Assembly (NCBI GenBank): GCA_943370215.1
Contig: CALRQC020000001.1
Location: 248,001-312,000 of the forward strand
Origin: Niveispirillum sp943370215
GTDB taxonomy: Bacteria; Pseudomonadota; Alphaproteobacteria; Azospirillales; Azospirillaceae
Length of the DNA stretch: 64,000 nt
Reading direction: 5' to 3'
A program made the position numbers and the translations under genes. The notes beneath the pieces were generated by a model. The model was given only the letters and a program-made list of their open reading frames with translations. It had not been told where the DNA came from and searched no databases. This document shows, in pieces, positions 23,625-33,123 of the stretch; position 1 is the stretch's first letter; each line of letters starts with the position of its first letter.

Positions 23625-25058
23625 ATGGCCGAAACGATCCGCTTCCTGCACCGGGGACAGGTGCGCCACCTTGCTGGTTTTTCACCCACGCGCACCGTGC
23701 TGGACTTCCTGCGGGAAGATGAACGGCTTTGCGGCAGCAAGGAGGGCTGCAATGAGGGGGATTGCGGCGCCTGCACCGTGGTGCTGGGGGCGGAGGAGGA
23801 CGGAAGGCTGGTTTATCGTGCCGTCAATGCCTGCATCCTGTTCATCGGTGCCCTGGATGGCAAGGAACTGCTGACGGTGGAGGATCTGGCCGGGCCTGAT
23901 GGTGCGCTGCACAAGGTGCAGCATTCCATGGTGGATTGCCATGGCAGCCAGTGTGGTTTCTGCACCCCCGGCATCGTCATGTCGCTCTATGCCCTTCATG
24001 TCGGGGGCGCGGTGCCGGACCGGCAGCGGATCGATACGGCCCTTGCCGGCAATCTCTGCCGCTGCACCGGCTACCGCCCCATCATCCAGGCGGCCCAGGC
24101 CATGGGGGTGGCGGTGCCGGATGCGGCAGAAATGGCGGAAAAGCTGGAATTGCTGCGCAGCATGAAGGGTGACGACAGCGCGCTGCTGCCCGGCTCTGCC
24201 GGCGCGCTGGCGGACCTGCTGCTGCATTATCCCGACGCCACCCTGGTGGCGGGTGGCACCGATGTCGGGCTGTGGGTCACGAAACAATGCCGCGATCTGG
24301 GGCGCATCATCCATCTGGGCCAAGTGGCGGATTTGCAGCGGATCGAACGGGCGGATGGCTGGCTGCGCATCGGCGCGGCTGTTACGGTCGCAAGGGCTGC
24401 CGATGTGCTGGGCGGGCTTTACCCCGATCTGGCCGTGCTGTTCCGCCGCTATGGTTCCGAGCAGGTGCGCAATTCGGCCACGCTGGGCGGCAATATCGCC
24501 AACGGGTCGCCCATCGGCGATTCCATGCCAGCCTTGATCGCGCTGGGCGCACGGCTGGTGCTGCGGCGCGGGGCTGTACGGCGGGAATTGGCGCTGGAAG
24601 ATTTCTTTCTGGCCTATCGCCAGACGGCCTTGCAGCCGGGGGAATTCCTGGAAACCATCCTGGTGCCGGAACCGCAGCCCGATCTGGCCTTTGCCTGCTA
24701 TAAAATCTCCAAACGCTTTGATCAGGATATTTCCGCCGTGATGGCCGGCTTCGGGCTGATGCTGGAAGCCGGTGTCGTGCGGGCGGCCCGGCTGGCCTAT
24801 GGCGGCATGGCCGGCACGCCGAAACGGGCGACGGCGGCAGAGGCGGTGCTGATCGGCCGCCCCTTCGATGCGGCGGCGGCCCGCGATGCGGCGGCGGCAC
24901 TGGCGCAGGATTTCCAGCCCTTGAGCGACATGCGCGCCAGCGCTGATTATCGCCTGCTGGTGGCGGGCAATCTGATCGTGAAATTTCAGGCTGAATGGGT
25001 GGGGGCCGCCCTGGCCACCACCCGCGTGCCGACCTTTAAGGCGGGGGGTGTGGCATGA
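23625..25058 (+). CDS. xdhA: Xanthine dehydrogenase small subunit (2Fe-2S and FAD)
   Basis: 477 residues. The first [2Fe-2S] ferredoxin-like domain has C42, C47 and C50 in GCNEGDCGAC plus the NAC cysteine near residue 72. The second [2Fe-2S] helical domain carries SQCGFCTPG and LCRCTGYRP. A FAD-binding domain follows (LVAGGTDVGLWV, NSATLGGNIANGSPIGDS) and then the CO-dehydrogenase-flavoprotein C-terminal domain. It passes electrons from the molybdenum site to NAD+. The start at 23625 begins the ferredoxin domain directly. The stop overlaps the xdhB start by 4 bases. Confidence 0.93.
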   Translation: MAETIRFLHRGQVRHLAGFSPTRTVLDFLREDERLCGSKEGCNEGDCGACTVVLGAEEDGRLVYRAVNACILFIGALDGKELLTVEDLAGPDGALHKVQHSMVDCHGSQCGFCTPGIVMSLYALHVGGAVPDRQRIDTALAGNLCRCTGYRPIIQAAQAMGVAVPDAAEMAEKLELLRSMKGDDSALLPGSAGALADLLLHYPDATLVAGGTDVGLWVTKQCRDLGRIIHLGQVADLQRIERADGWLRIGAAVTVARAADVLGGLYPDLAVLFRRYGSEQVRNSATLGGNIANGSPIGDSMPALIALGARLVLRRGAVRRELALEDFFLAYRQTALQPGEFLETILVPEPQPDLAFACYKISKRFDQDISAVMAGFGLMLEAGVVRAARLAYGGMAGTPKRATAAEAVLIGRPFDAAAARDAAAALAQDFQPLSDMRASADYRLLVAGNLIVKFQAEWVGAALATTRVPTFKAGGVA

Positions 25059-27388
25059 GCGCCCCGCGCCCCGCCCGCACCCCGGTCCCGTTCCCCGCCG
25101 TGCATCATGATATCCGGCATGAAAGCGCCCTGGCCCATGTTGCGGGCACGGCGCGCTATGTTGATGATATGCCGGAACCCGCCGGGCTGTTGCACGCCGC
25201 CCTGGGGCAAAGCCGCATTGCCCATGGCCGTATCCTGTCCATGGACCTGTCGGCAGTGCGTGCATATCCCGGCGTTGTCGCGGTGCTGACGGCGGCGGAT
25301 GTGCCGGGGGTGAATGATGTCGGCCCGGTGGTGGCCGACGATCCGATCTTCGCCGATGGGCTGGTGGAATATGTCGGGCAAAGCCTGTTTGCCGTGGCGG
25401 CCACCAGCCGGCAGGCCGCCCGCGCCGCCGCAAGGCTGGCGAAGGTGGAATATGAAGAGCGTCCCGCCATCCTGACCATCGCCCAGGCCCGCGCGGCGGA
25501 CAGCCATTTATTGCCGCCCAGGCGGGTGCAGCGGGGCGATCCGGAAAGCGTGATCGCGGCCGCCCCGCACCGGCTTTCCGGCCATATTGTCATTGGCGGG
25601 CAGGATCATTTCTATCTGGAAGGCCAGATATCGCTGGCCACACCGGGGGAGGATGGCGACATGCATATCCTCTGTTCCACCCAGCACCCGTCGGAGGTGC
25701 AGCATCTGGTGGCCCGCGCGCTGGGAAGGCCCGACAATGCGGTGGTGGTGGAGGTGCGGCGGATGGGCGGTGCCTTCGGTGGCAAGGAGACACAGGCCAG
25801 CCTGTTTGCCGCCGCATCCGCCCTGTTGGCCGACCGCACGGGCCGACCGGTGAAGCTGCGCCTGGACCGCGACGATGATATGGTGATGACCGGCAAGCGC
25901 CATGATTTCGAAACCCGCTACAGCGTGGGTTTCGATGATCAGGGGCGCATTCTGGGGCTGGATATCACTTTGGAATCGCGTTGCGGCATGTCCACCGACC
26001 TGTCGGGCGCCATCAATGACCGGGCCTTGTTCCATTGCGACAATTGCTACTTCCTGCCCGATATCCGCATCACCTCTTACCGCTACAAGACGCATACCGT
26101 CTCCAATACCGCCTTCCGGGGCTTTGGCGGGCCCCAGGGCATGGTGGGGATCGAACAGGTGATCGATGACATTGCCCGCCATCGGGGGTTGGACCCGCTG
26201 GATGTACGGCTGGCCAACCTTTATGGCGGGCCAGGGCGGGATGTTACGCCCTATGGGATGCGGGTGGAGGATAATGTCGCCCCGCAGATCATCCAGCGGC
26301 TGGCGGAAAGTGGCCAGTACCGGGAACGGCGGGCGGAGATCGCCGCTTTCAATGAAACCTCCCCCTTTCTGAAGCGCGGGCTGGCGCTGACCCCGGTGAA
26401 GTTCGGCATTTCCTTCACCACTTCTTTCCTGAACCAGGGCGGGGCGCTGGTGCATCTTTATGCCGACGGGTCGGTGATGCTGAACCATGGCGGTACGGAG
26501 ATGGGGCAGGGGCTCTATACCAAGGTGGCCCAGGTGGTGGCCGATGCGTTCGGCATCGGGCTGGACCGGGTGCGGGTGACGTCCACCCGCACGGACAAGG
26601 TGCCCAATACCTCCGCCACCGCAGCCTCTGCCGGAACAGACCTGAACGGCATGGCCGCCTATAACGCCGCCATCACCATCCGCGACCGGCTGGCGGGTTT
26701 TCTGGCCGCACGCTGGGGCGTGGATGTTGCCGATATCCGTTTTGCCGATGGAAGGGCGACGGGCGGCGGGCAGGAGATCGCCTTCGACGATCTGGCCCGT
26801 CAGGCCTATCTGGCGCGGCTGTCGCTATCGGCCACCGGCTTTTATGCCACGCCCAAGATTGACGTGGATAAACAGACGCTGATCGGCCGCCCCTTCTATT
26901 ATTTCGCCTATGGCGCTGCCTTGTCGGAAGTGGTGATCGACACGCTGACCGGGGAAAATAAGCTGCTGGCGGTGGATATCCTGCATGATTGCGGCAAATC
27001 GCTGAACCCGGTGCTGGATCGGGGCCAGATCGAAGGCGGCTTCATCCAGGGCATGGGCTGGCTGACCATGGAGGAACTGGTGTTCGATGCGGCAGGCCGC
27101 CTGCGCACCCATGCGCCTTCCACCTATAAAATCCCCGGTTGCGGCGATGTGCCGGACCATTTCAACGTCACGCTCTGCGATTGGCCCAATGGGGAGGACA
27201 CCATCCACCGGTCCAAGGCGGTGGGGGAACCGCCGCTGATGCTGGCCATTTCCGTGCTGCACGCGCTGAAGGATGCGGTGGCCGCCTGTGGCGGCAGCGG
27301 GCCGGTGCTGCTGGACGCACCCGCCACCCCGGAACGGATTCTGATGGCCGTCACCGCCCGCCAGCGGCAGGGGAGGGGACAGGCATGA
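25055..27388 (+). CDS. xdhB: Xanthine dehydrogenase molybdopterin-binding subunit
   Basis: 777 residues. The a/b-hammerhead N-domain is recognised from ALAHVAGTARYVDDMPEP. Molybdenum-cofactor-binding segments follow: GGAFGGKETQ, the ARG-loop AFRGFGGPQGM, and GTEMGQGLYTK. The catalytic glutamate is E725 in GEPPLML. It hydroxylates hypoxanthine and xanthine to uric acid. Coupled by 4-base overlaps to xdhA and xdhC. Residue placement matches bacterial XdhB throughout, with no truncation. Confidence 0.93.
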   Translation: MSAPRPARTPVPFPAVHHDIRHESALAHVAGTARYVDDMPEPAGLLHAALGQSRIAHGRILSMDLSAVRAYPGVVAVLTAADVPGVNDVGPVVADDPIFADGLVEYVGQSLFAVAATSRQAARAAARLAKVEYEERPAILTIAQARAADSHLLPPRRVQRGDPESVIAAAPHRLSGHIVIGGQDHFYLEGQISLATPGEDGDMHILCSTQHPSEVQHLVARALGRPDNAVVVEVRRMGGAFGGKETQASLFAAASALLADRTGRPVKLRLDRDDDMVMTGKRHDFETRYSVGFDDQGRILGLDITLESRCGMSTDLSGAINDRALFHCDNCYFLPDIRITSYRYKTHTVSNTAFRGFGGPQGMVGIEQVIDDIARHRGLDPLDVRLANLYGGPGRDVTPYGMRVEDNVAPQIIQRLAESGQYRERRAEIAAFNETSPFLKRGLALTPVKFGISFTTSFLNQGGALVHLYADGSVMLNHGGTEMGQGLYTKVAQVVADAFGIGLDRVRVTSTRTDKVPNTSATAASAGTDLNGMAAYNAAITIRDRLAGFLAARWGVDVADIRFADGRATGGGQEIAFDDLARQAYLARLSLSATGFYATPKIDVDKQTLIGRPFYYFAYGAALSEVVIDTLTGENKLLAVDILHDCGKSLNPVLDRGQIEGGFIQGMGWLTMEELVFDAAGRLRTHAPSTYKIPGCGDVPDHFNVTLCDWPNGEDTIHRSKAVGEPPLMLAISVLHALKDAVAACGGSGPVLLDAPATPERILMAVTARQRQGRGQA

Positions 27389-28245
27389 ACGGGGGCGACT
27401 GGATTCAGGCGCTGGCCGCCTTCGACCGGCGGGGGGAGCCATGTGTGCTGGTTACGGTGACGGCAGCAGCGGGCTCCACCCCGCGTGCCGCCGGCACCAA
27501 GATGCTGGTGGGGGCCGACAGTTTGCACGGCACCATCGGCGGCGGTGCCTTGGAATTCGCCGCCGTGGAGATGGCCCGCGCCATGCTGGACCGGGGGGAA
27601 GCTACCCCCCGCAGCGAGGCGCTGCCGTTGGGGCCGACGCTGGGGCAATGCTGCGGCGGCCATGTCACCCTGCTGCTGGAACCGATTCTGCCGCCGCGTC
27701 TGCGGGTGCTGCTGTTTGGCGCCGGGCATGTGGCCAAGGCGCTGGTGACGGTGTTGGGCACGCTGCCCTGTCGCATCGTCTGGGTGGATAGCCGGGCAGC
27801 GGAGTTCCCGCCCAGCCTGCCGGATAATGTAACCGCCCTCTGTAGCGACCAGCCGGTGGAACAGATCGCCCGCCATCAAGGCTACACCCATCTGCTGATC
27901 ATGACCCATGACCATGCACTGGATTATCAACTGGCAAGGGCTGGACTGCAGGCCGGTGGATTTGCTTATGTGGGGCTGATCGGCTCTGTCACCAAGCGCG
28001 CCCGCTTCCTGTCGCGCCTTGCCCGTGATGGGGTGGAAACCGGTGGACTCACCTGTCCCATCGGCTTGTCCGGCATCACCGGCAAACATCCGGGTCAGAT
28101 CGCCATCGCAGTTGCAGCAGAAATTTTGACGGCTGGAAATATCGATTCGCCGGTCCAGGAATCAGGTAGTATCGTTACAAACGATATGGATTGTTCCAAC
28201 TGTTCTGCTGCTTGTGAAGCTATGCGCACGCCGCATGATCGGTAG
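27385..28245 (+). CDS. xdhC: XdhC molybdenum cofactor insertion/maturation factor
   Basis: 286 residues. An N-terminal XdhC/CoxI domain (GSTPRAAGTKMLV, GTIGGGALE, CCGGHVTLLLE) is followed by a Rossmann-type domain (VLLFGAGHVAKAL, VGLIGSVTKRARF, SGITGKHPGQIAIAVAAEI). It binds the cofactor, promotes sulfuration and loads it into XdhB. The start overlaps the xdhB stop. The last 30 residues, with a Cys-rich CSNCSAACEA segment, extend past the family's usual end and have unknown use. Confidence 0.9.
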   Translation: MNGGDWIQALAAFDRRGEPCVLVTVTAAAGSTPRAAGTKMLVGADSLHGTIGGGALEFAAVEMARAMLDRGEATPRSEALPLGPTLGQCCGGHVTLLLEPILPPRLRVLLFGAGHVAKALVTVLGTLPCRIVWVDSRAAEFPPSLPDNVTALCSDQPVEQIARHQGYTHLLIMTHDHALDYQLARAGLQAGGFAYVGLIGSVTKRARFLSRLARDGVETGGLTCPIGLSGITGKHPGQIAIAVAAEILTAGNIDSPVQESGSIVTNDMDCSNCSAACEAMRTPHDR

Positions 28246-28420
28246 TATCCCTAACGATCCATTTATATGGTAAACGCCCTTTTCGCTGCACTGCGACATC
28301 GTTATAGTGCAAAGCACAACAAGGGTAGGCAGTTAAGACAGACCCATTTTTCAGGGAGCGAACGTACAGGGCCCATAACGTCGGTGGCATCCGCCCCCGT
28401 TCAACCTTGTGAGTATCGCT

Positions 28421-28804
28421 ATGAAGACGATCTATACCGCTCTTTTCGTTTCCGCCGTTGCTCTGCTGGCCGTTGGTCAGTCCAATGCTGCCCCGACCGC
28501 CATCAAGCGCGTTTGCGGTGAAGCCCCGGCTGCCCCGTCCGTGATCGACGGCAAGTCCGCCACGGAACAGGCCATGCGTCAGACCGCTTTTGCCGTCCGT
28601 GGCTATGCCGACAAGGCCGTCAATTATCTGAGCTGCGTTGACAATGCCGACATCTCCACGGCTTACCTGTCCCAGCCGGCTTATCGCGCCGCCATCGCTG
28701 CCTACCGTGATCAGGTGGTCGACCGTCTGGAAATGACCGTTGGCAGCTTCAACAGCGAACTGCGCGCCTTCAAGGGCCAGCAGTCGCAGGTTGCCTCCAA
28801 GTAA
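28421..28804 (+). CDS. Small secreted protein of unknown function
   Basis: 127 residues from the ATG at 28421; a GTG at 28409 would add MSIA. It has a clear signal peptide (MKTIYTALFVSAVALLAVG, cleavage near SNA-APT), then a mature part of about 100 residues rich in Ala, with two Cys and helical character (QAMRQTAFAVRGYADKAVNY). No family was recognised. It stands alone between xdhC and the MHS transporter with its own gap on both sides. Hairpins at 28849-28880 and 28957-29000 end its transcript. The signal peptide and single-gene unit suggest a periplasmic or secreted product; function unassigned. Confidence 0.7.
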   Translation: MKTIYTALFVSAVALLAVGQSNAAPTAIKRVCGEAPAAPSVIDGKSATEQAMRQTAFAVRGYADKAVNYLSCVDNADISTAYLSQPAYRAAIAAYRDQVVDRLEMTVGSFNSELRAFKGQQSQVASK

Positions 28805-28848
28805 TACCGCGCTTGGTGATCCGTTCCGATCACCGGGACGATAGGATC

Positions 28849-28880
28849 CATTCGCCTGAAAAGTGTCTTCGGGCGAATGG
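28849..28880 (+). terminator. Hairpin after small secreted protein gene
   Basis: Perfect 9-bp arms CCATTCGCC and GGCGAATGG with a 14-base loop, 45 bases after the stop codon. No T-run follows, so it may stabilise the 3' end rather than terminate. Confidence 0.4.
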
Positions 28881-28956
28881 GCGGCCGCCGATGCCGGCCC
28901 GGCGCATCAGGGAGATGGGTATCAGACATCCTCTCTGACGCTTGCAAGGTTTCGAC

Positions 28957-29000
28957 AAGGGATGCGGGTGCCGTCGGTGCCGGCATCCCTTTTCGTTTTG
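28957..29000 (+). terminator. Intrinsic terminator
   Basis: Perfect arms AAGGGATGC and GCATCCCTT, with further GGTGCC/GGTGCC pairing in the loop, followed by TTTTCGTTTT. It lies about 150 bases after the small secreted protein gene, or could end a separate short RNA starting in the gap. Confidence 0.75.
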
Positions 29001-29527
29001 CCCCTCATGCGATTCTCTCCCGGTTTGCCGGTGTGCTGACCGGACGGGGCGGAAAATCCCTTCAGCAAGAAGCCCTGGACCAATGTCGGGAGAGGGGGCG
29101 GCACTCTCCACGCGTCCACCGTGTGGGGTAATTGTTGCGATGCGATATAGGTTTCGTATTGGAAACCACCGTCAAGCCCCCGCTTATTGCCTAGCGGATT
29201 TGCGTGTGTCGCATGGCGAAGCTGTCCGCCTATCTCTTTGATATAAGGGTCTTTTAGCCCGTTCTCTTCATGGTTCTGTCGCCAGATGACGATTTGCCGA
29301 AGCGGCATCCCGGTGTCTCCGCCTGCTGCATCGCATCAAAAATCCCTGTATTGTCAAAGGCCTGCAATATTAACCTTCCCGACCAAGGTCGGGGCTGTCC
29401 GCTGCCCGGCTGTGTCACATCGTAGCAGCATCGATCGGCATGAACGGCGGTCAGACGCCGCCAACGGCGCATCATAAGACGCCGAGCGATGAACGTCCGA
29501 GACACGTCGCGACTTCTGGGAGGGCAT

Positions 29528-31249
29528 ATGGCAAATGTGACAGCAGGTGGTGCGGTAACCCCCGCCCCCATGACCAAAGAAGAGAAGAAGGTGATTTTCG
29601 CCTCTTCGCTCGGCACCGTTTTCGAATGGTATGATTTCTACCTTTATGGTTCGCTGGCGGCGGTAATCGCCAAGCAGTTCTTCTCCGGCGTGAATGAGAC
29701 GGCGGCCTATATCTTCGCCCTGCTGGCCTTTGCCGCCGGTTTTGCCGTGCGCCCCTTCGGTGCGCTGGTGTTCGGTCGCCTTGGCGACATGATCGGTCGT
29801 AAATATACGTTCCTGGTCACCATCCTGATCATGGGTGCCTCAACGTTCATCGTCGGTGTCCTGCCCAACTATGCCACCATCGGCTTCGCGGCCCCCGTCA
29901 TCCTGATCTGTCTGCGTATGCTGCAAGGTCTGGCGCTGGGCGGTGAATATGGTGGTGCCGCCACTTACGTGGCCGAACATGCCCCGCATGGTCGGCGCGG
30001 CAATTACACCGCCTGGATCCAGACCACCGCGACGCTGGGCCTGTTCTTGTCGCTGCTGGTGATCCTGGGCTGCCGTATGTCGATGCCGGCGGAGGCTTTT
30101 GACGCCTGGGGTTGGCGTATCCCGTTCCTGGTCTCCATTCTGCTGCTGGGCGTCTCCGTCTGGATCCGTCTGATGCTGAATGAAAGCCCGGCCTTCAAGA
30201 AGATGAAGGAAGAGGGCAAGCATTCCAAGGCGCCGCTGACCGATGCATTCGGCAACTGGAAGAACCTGAAGATCGTGCTGCTGGCCCTGTTCGGCTTGGT
30301 CGCCGGTCAGGCGGTGGTCTGGTACACGGGTCAGTTCTACGCCCTGTTCTTCCTGACCCAGACGCTGAAGGTGGATCCCGCTGCCGCCAACCTGATGATT
30401 GCGGCCGCCCTGTTGATCGGCACCCCCTTCTTCATCATCTTCGGCACCATGTCTGACCGTATCGGCCGTAAGCCGATCATCCTGGCGGGTCTGGCCATCG
30501 CCGTCATCACCTATTTCCCGCTGTTCAAGGGCATCACCCACTTCGCCAACCCGGCGCTGGAACAGGCGGTTGCCACCTCCCCCGTGGTGGTGGTGGCCGA
30601 TCCCAAGGAATGCTCGGTTCAGTTCAACCCGGTCGGTACCTCCAAATTCACCAGCTCCTGCGATATTGCCAAGGCGGGCCTGGTGAAGAAGGGCATTCCC
30701 TATAGCAACGAGGAGGCTCCCGCCGGCACTCTGGCCCAGATCCGCGTCGGCACGACCGTGATCGACAGCTATGACGCGACCGGTATTGCCACCAAGACCG
30801 AAGTCTCGCTGTCCCATGGCCCCAGCAGCCATGCTGGCCCGACCGATCCGAAGGCTGCCGGTGCCGCCTTTGAAAAGGCTCTGGGTGAAGCGCTGAAGAC
30901 TGCCGGTTATCCGCCCAAGGCCGACCCCGCCCAGATCAACTATGTGATGATGGTGGTGCTGCTGACCATCCTGGTCATCTACGTCACCATGGTGTACGGG
31001 CCGATTGCCGCCATGCTGGTGGAAATGTTCCCCACCCGCATCCGCTACACCTCCATGTCGCTGCCCTATCATATCGGCAATGGTTGGTTCGGCGGCTTCC
31101 TGCCCACCACCTCCTTCGCCATCGTGGCGGCCACCGGCAATATCTATGATGGTCTGTGGTACCCGATCATCATCGCTGCCGTGACCTTCGTGATCGGTGC
31201 GCTGTTCGTGAAAGAGACGAAGGACACCGACATCTACGCTGATGATTGA
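29528..31249 (+). CDS. MHS-family MFS transporter with large insertion
   Basis: 573 residues, longer than the usual 430-450. The N-terminal half is typical of the metabolite:H+ symporter family (ShiA/KgtP/ProP-like): SLGTVFEWYDFYLYGSLAA, RPFGALVFGRLGDMIGRKY, and LALGGEYGGAATYVAEH. The C-terminal half contains MSDRIGRKPIILAG. After that motif, an approximately 110-residue hydrophilic segment (about residues 355-465) with two Cys (KECSVQF, SSCDIAK) interrupts the membrane domain before NYVMMVVLLTILVIY. By topology this part is extracytoplasmic. The start at 29528 has GGAGGG upstream. Substrate is probably an organic acid or related metabolite; context does not decide. Confidence 0.85.
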   Translation: MANVTAGGAVTPAPMTKEEKKVIFASSLGTVFEWYDFYLYGSLAAVIAKQFFSGVNETAAYIFALLAFAAGFAVRPFGALVFGRLGDMIGRKYTFLVTILIMGASTFIVGVLPNYATIGFAAPVILICLRMLQGLALGGEYGGAATYVAEHAPHGRRGNYTAWIQTTATLGLFLSLLVILGCRMSMPAEAFDAWGWRIPFLVSILLLGVSVWIRLMLNESPAFKKMKEEGKHSKAPLTDAFGNWKNLKIVLLALFGLVAGQAVVWYTGQFYALFFLTQTLKVDPAAANLMIAAALLIGTPFFIIFGTMSDRIGRKPIILAGLAIAVITYFPLFKGITHFANPALEQAVATSPVVVVADPKECSVQFNPVGTSKFTSSCDIAKAGLVKKGIPYSNEEAPAGTLAQIRVGTTVIDSYDATGIATKTEVSLSHGPSSHAGPTDPKAAGAAFEKALGEALKTAGYPPKADPAQINYVMMVVLLTILVIYVTMVYGPIAAMLVEMFPTRIRYTSMSLPYHIGNGWFGGFLPTTSFAIVAATGNIYDGLWYPIIIAAVTFVIGALFVKETKDTDIYADD

Positions 31250-31277
31250 TCCCTGATTTCCCTGACGCTCCAGCCTT

Positions 31278-31310
31278 GGCGGGTCGCAGTTGCGGCCCGC
31301 CTTTCTTTTT
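31278..31310 (+). terminator. Intrinsic terminator after MHS transporter
   Basis: Arms GGCGGGTCGCA and TGCGGCCCGCC (one G-T wobble) with a 2-base spacing, followed by TTTCTTTTT, 28 bases after the stop codon. Confidence 0.85.
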
Positions 31311-31475
31311 ATCGCCAATGCCCCTTCCGTATTGGGCCGATCCACCCTTAAGATCAGCCGGCGACCGTGGATAATGGGTGGTCCCCTTGTCCATAATGGT
31401 GATACGTGGTCGTTACCTGAAGAAAGAATGGGGCGGCGAAGCCCCGGTGAGCGTTCCAGGGGAGGGGATCAGTCT

Positions 31476-32126
31476 ATGGCATTCCGCATTCTGGTGGCCG
31501 ACGATCATCCGTTGATGCGCGCGGCCCTGTGCCAATCGGTTACCGGTGCCATTGCGGGCCTGACGACGGTGGAGGCGGCGAACTTCCCGGAGGTGGAAGC
31601 GGCCTTGAAGCGGGCTGACGATATCGATGCCGTGCTGCTGGACCTGCATATGCCCGGCATGAACGGGCTGATCGGCCTGGCCTTGCTGCGCAACGAATTT
31701 CCCACTGTGCCGGTGATCGTGGTTTCCGCGATGGAGGATGCCACCACCATCCAGCGCGCCATGGATTATGGTGCCTCCGGCTTCGTGCCGAAATCCGCCC
31801 CCATCACCCATATTGGCGAAGCGATCAAGACGGTGATGGATGGCAATGTCTGGCTGCCATCCACCACTGGCCCGGCGGTGCCGGGTGATGGCGACATGGC
31901 CGCCCGCGTTGCCGGCCTGACGCCGCAGCAATTGCGCGTGCTGGCCGGCATCGCGGAGGGCAAGCTGAACAAGCAGATCGCCTATGAAATGGGCGTGGTG
32001 GAAACGACGGTGAAGGCCCATGTCACCGTCATCCTGCGCCGCCTGGGCGTGGTCAGCCGGACCCAGGCCGCCATTGTGGCCAGCAAGCTGGCGCTTTCCG
32101 GTGGGGGCGAAACGGCGGAGGCGTAA
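31476..32126 (+). CDS. NarL/FixJ family response regulator
   Basis: 216 residues from the ATG at 31476, preceded by GGGGAGGGG. The receiver domain (residues 1-125) has AVLLDLHMPGMNG with the phospho-accepting Asp, and late VPKSAP with the conserved Lys. A LuxR-type HTH lies in the C-terminus (LTPQQLRVLAGIAEGKLNKQ, then KAHVTVILRRLGV). No cognate kinase is adjacent; the nearest is the hybrid kinase 22 kb away. It lies between the MHS transporter and the convergent ABC importer genes. The target is unknown. Confidence 0.9.
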   Translation: MAFRILVADDHPLMRAALCQSVTGAIAGLTTVEAANFPEVEAALKRADDIDAVLLDLHMPGMNGLIGLALLRNEFPTVPVIVVSAMEDATTIQRAMDYGASGFVPKSAPITHIGEAIKTVMDGNVWLPSTTGPAVPGDGDMAARVAGLTPQQLRVLAGIAEGKLNKQIAYEMGVVETTVKAHVTVILRRLGVVSRTQAAIVASKLALSGGGETAEA

Positions 32127-32147
32127 TCTCCCCCACCGTCGCGCCTC

Positions 32148-33122
32148 TTACCGTTCCTTCACATAGGGCCGGCCGCTGGCCTTGGGCGGAATGGCCTTGC
32201 CCATGAAGCCGGCCAGCAGCAGCACGGTCAGCAGATAGGGCAGCGCCTCGATCAATTGCACGGGCACTTCGCCCAGGCCCGGCATCACCACGCCCTGCAG
32301 GCGGGTTTGCAGCGCGTCGGCGGCGGCGAACAGCAGGCAGGCCAGCAGCGTCGGCACCGGCTTCCACTTGCCCAGGATCAGGGCGGCCAGCGCCAGATAG
32401 CCTTTGCCGGCCGTCATGTTGGTCTGGAAGCCCGCCCCTTGTGCGGTGGAGAGATAGGCGCCGGCAAGGCCGCACAGCAGGCCAGCGATCAGCACCGCCT
32501 GATAACGCAGGGCCGGCACGGAAATGCCGGCCGTATCCACGGCGGCGGGGTTTTCCCCCACCGCGCGCAGGCGCAGGCCGAAACGGGTGCGATAGGCAAC
32601 CCAGGCCGTCAGCGGCACCAGCGCCAGGGCCAGATAGACCAGGATATTATGGCCGCTGATCACCTCGTAATAGAATGATCCCAGCACCGGAATGCCGCGC
32701 AGCGTCTCCGCCAGTGGCAGGGTCAGTTCGCCAAAACGGGCCGTGGCCGGCAGGTTGGGGGTACGGCCCCCCATTTCGAACCAGGCATTGCCCAGCACGG
32801 CGGTCAGCCCCATGGCGGTGATGTTCAGTGCCACGCCGGAGACCACCTGATTGCCCCGGTGGGTGATGCAGGCAAAACCATGCAGCAGCGCCAGCGCCAG
32901 CGATGCCCCGATGGCGGCCAGCAGGCCCAGCCCGGCCGACCCGGTGAAGGCGGCGGTGGCGGCGGCGGCGAACGCCGCCATCAGCATTTTACCCTCCAGC
33001 CCGATATCCACCACGCCCGCGCGTTCGGAGAAGAAGCCCGCCAGGGCTGCCAGCAGCAGCGGGGTCGCCAGACGAAACATGCTGTCCAGCAGGGAAAGCA
33101 GCCAGAAATAGCTGTCCATCAT
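32148..33122 (-). CDS. ABC transporter permease, BMP/nucleoside-type (second permease)
   Basis: 324 residues with about eight to ten membrane segments. The ERAGVVDIGLEGKML segment near residue 35 and the NPAAVDTAGI segment are hallmarks of the inner-membrane permeases of the BMP-type (PnrD/YufQ/NupQ) purine nucleoside importers, which belong to the BPD_transp_2 family. It is the last gene of the four-gene leftward operon and begins 1 base after the first permease's stop. Confidence 0.9.
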   Translation of the reverse strand: MMDSYFWLLSLLDSMFRLATPLLLAALAGFFSERAGVVDIGLEGKMLMAAFAAAATAAFTGSAGLGLLAAIGASLALALLHGFACITHRGNQVVSGVALNITAMGLTAVLGNAWFEMGGRTPNLPATARFGELTLPLAETLRGIPVLGSFYYEVISGHNILVYLALALVPLTAWVAYRTRFGLRLRAVGENPAAVDTAGISVPALRYQAVLIAGLLCGLAGAYLSTAQGAGFQTNMTAGKGYLALAALILGKWKPVPTLLACLLFAAADALQTRLQGVVMPGLGEVPVQLIEALPYLLTVLLLAGFMGKAIPPKASGRPYVKER

Positions 33123-33123
33123 C

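Larger units (their letters stand above)
28805..29527. other. Long intergenic region before MHS transporter
   Basis: 723 bases with no convincing gene. It contains a hairpin (28849-28880), an intrinsic terminator (28957-29000) and a near-palindrome CCCGACCAAGGTCGGG (29378-29393) about 135 bases upstream of the transporter start that could be an operator. A short unannotated RNA ending at the terminator is possible. Confidence 0.5.

Noticed and set aside
23682..25433. 583-codon minus-strand frame opposite xdhA
   Set aside because: No domain and biased composition; xdhA has both iron-sulfur motifs on the plus strand.
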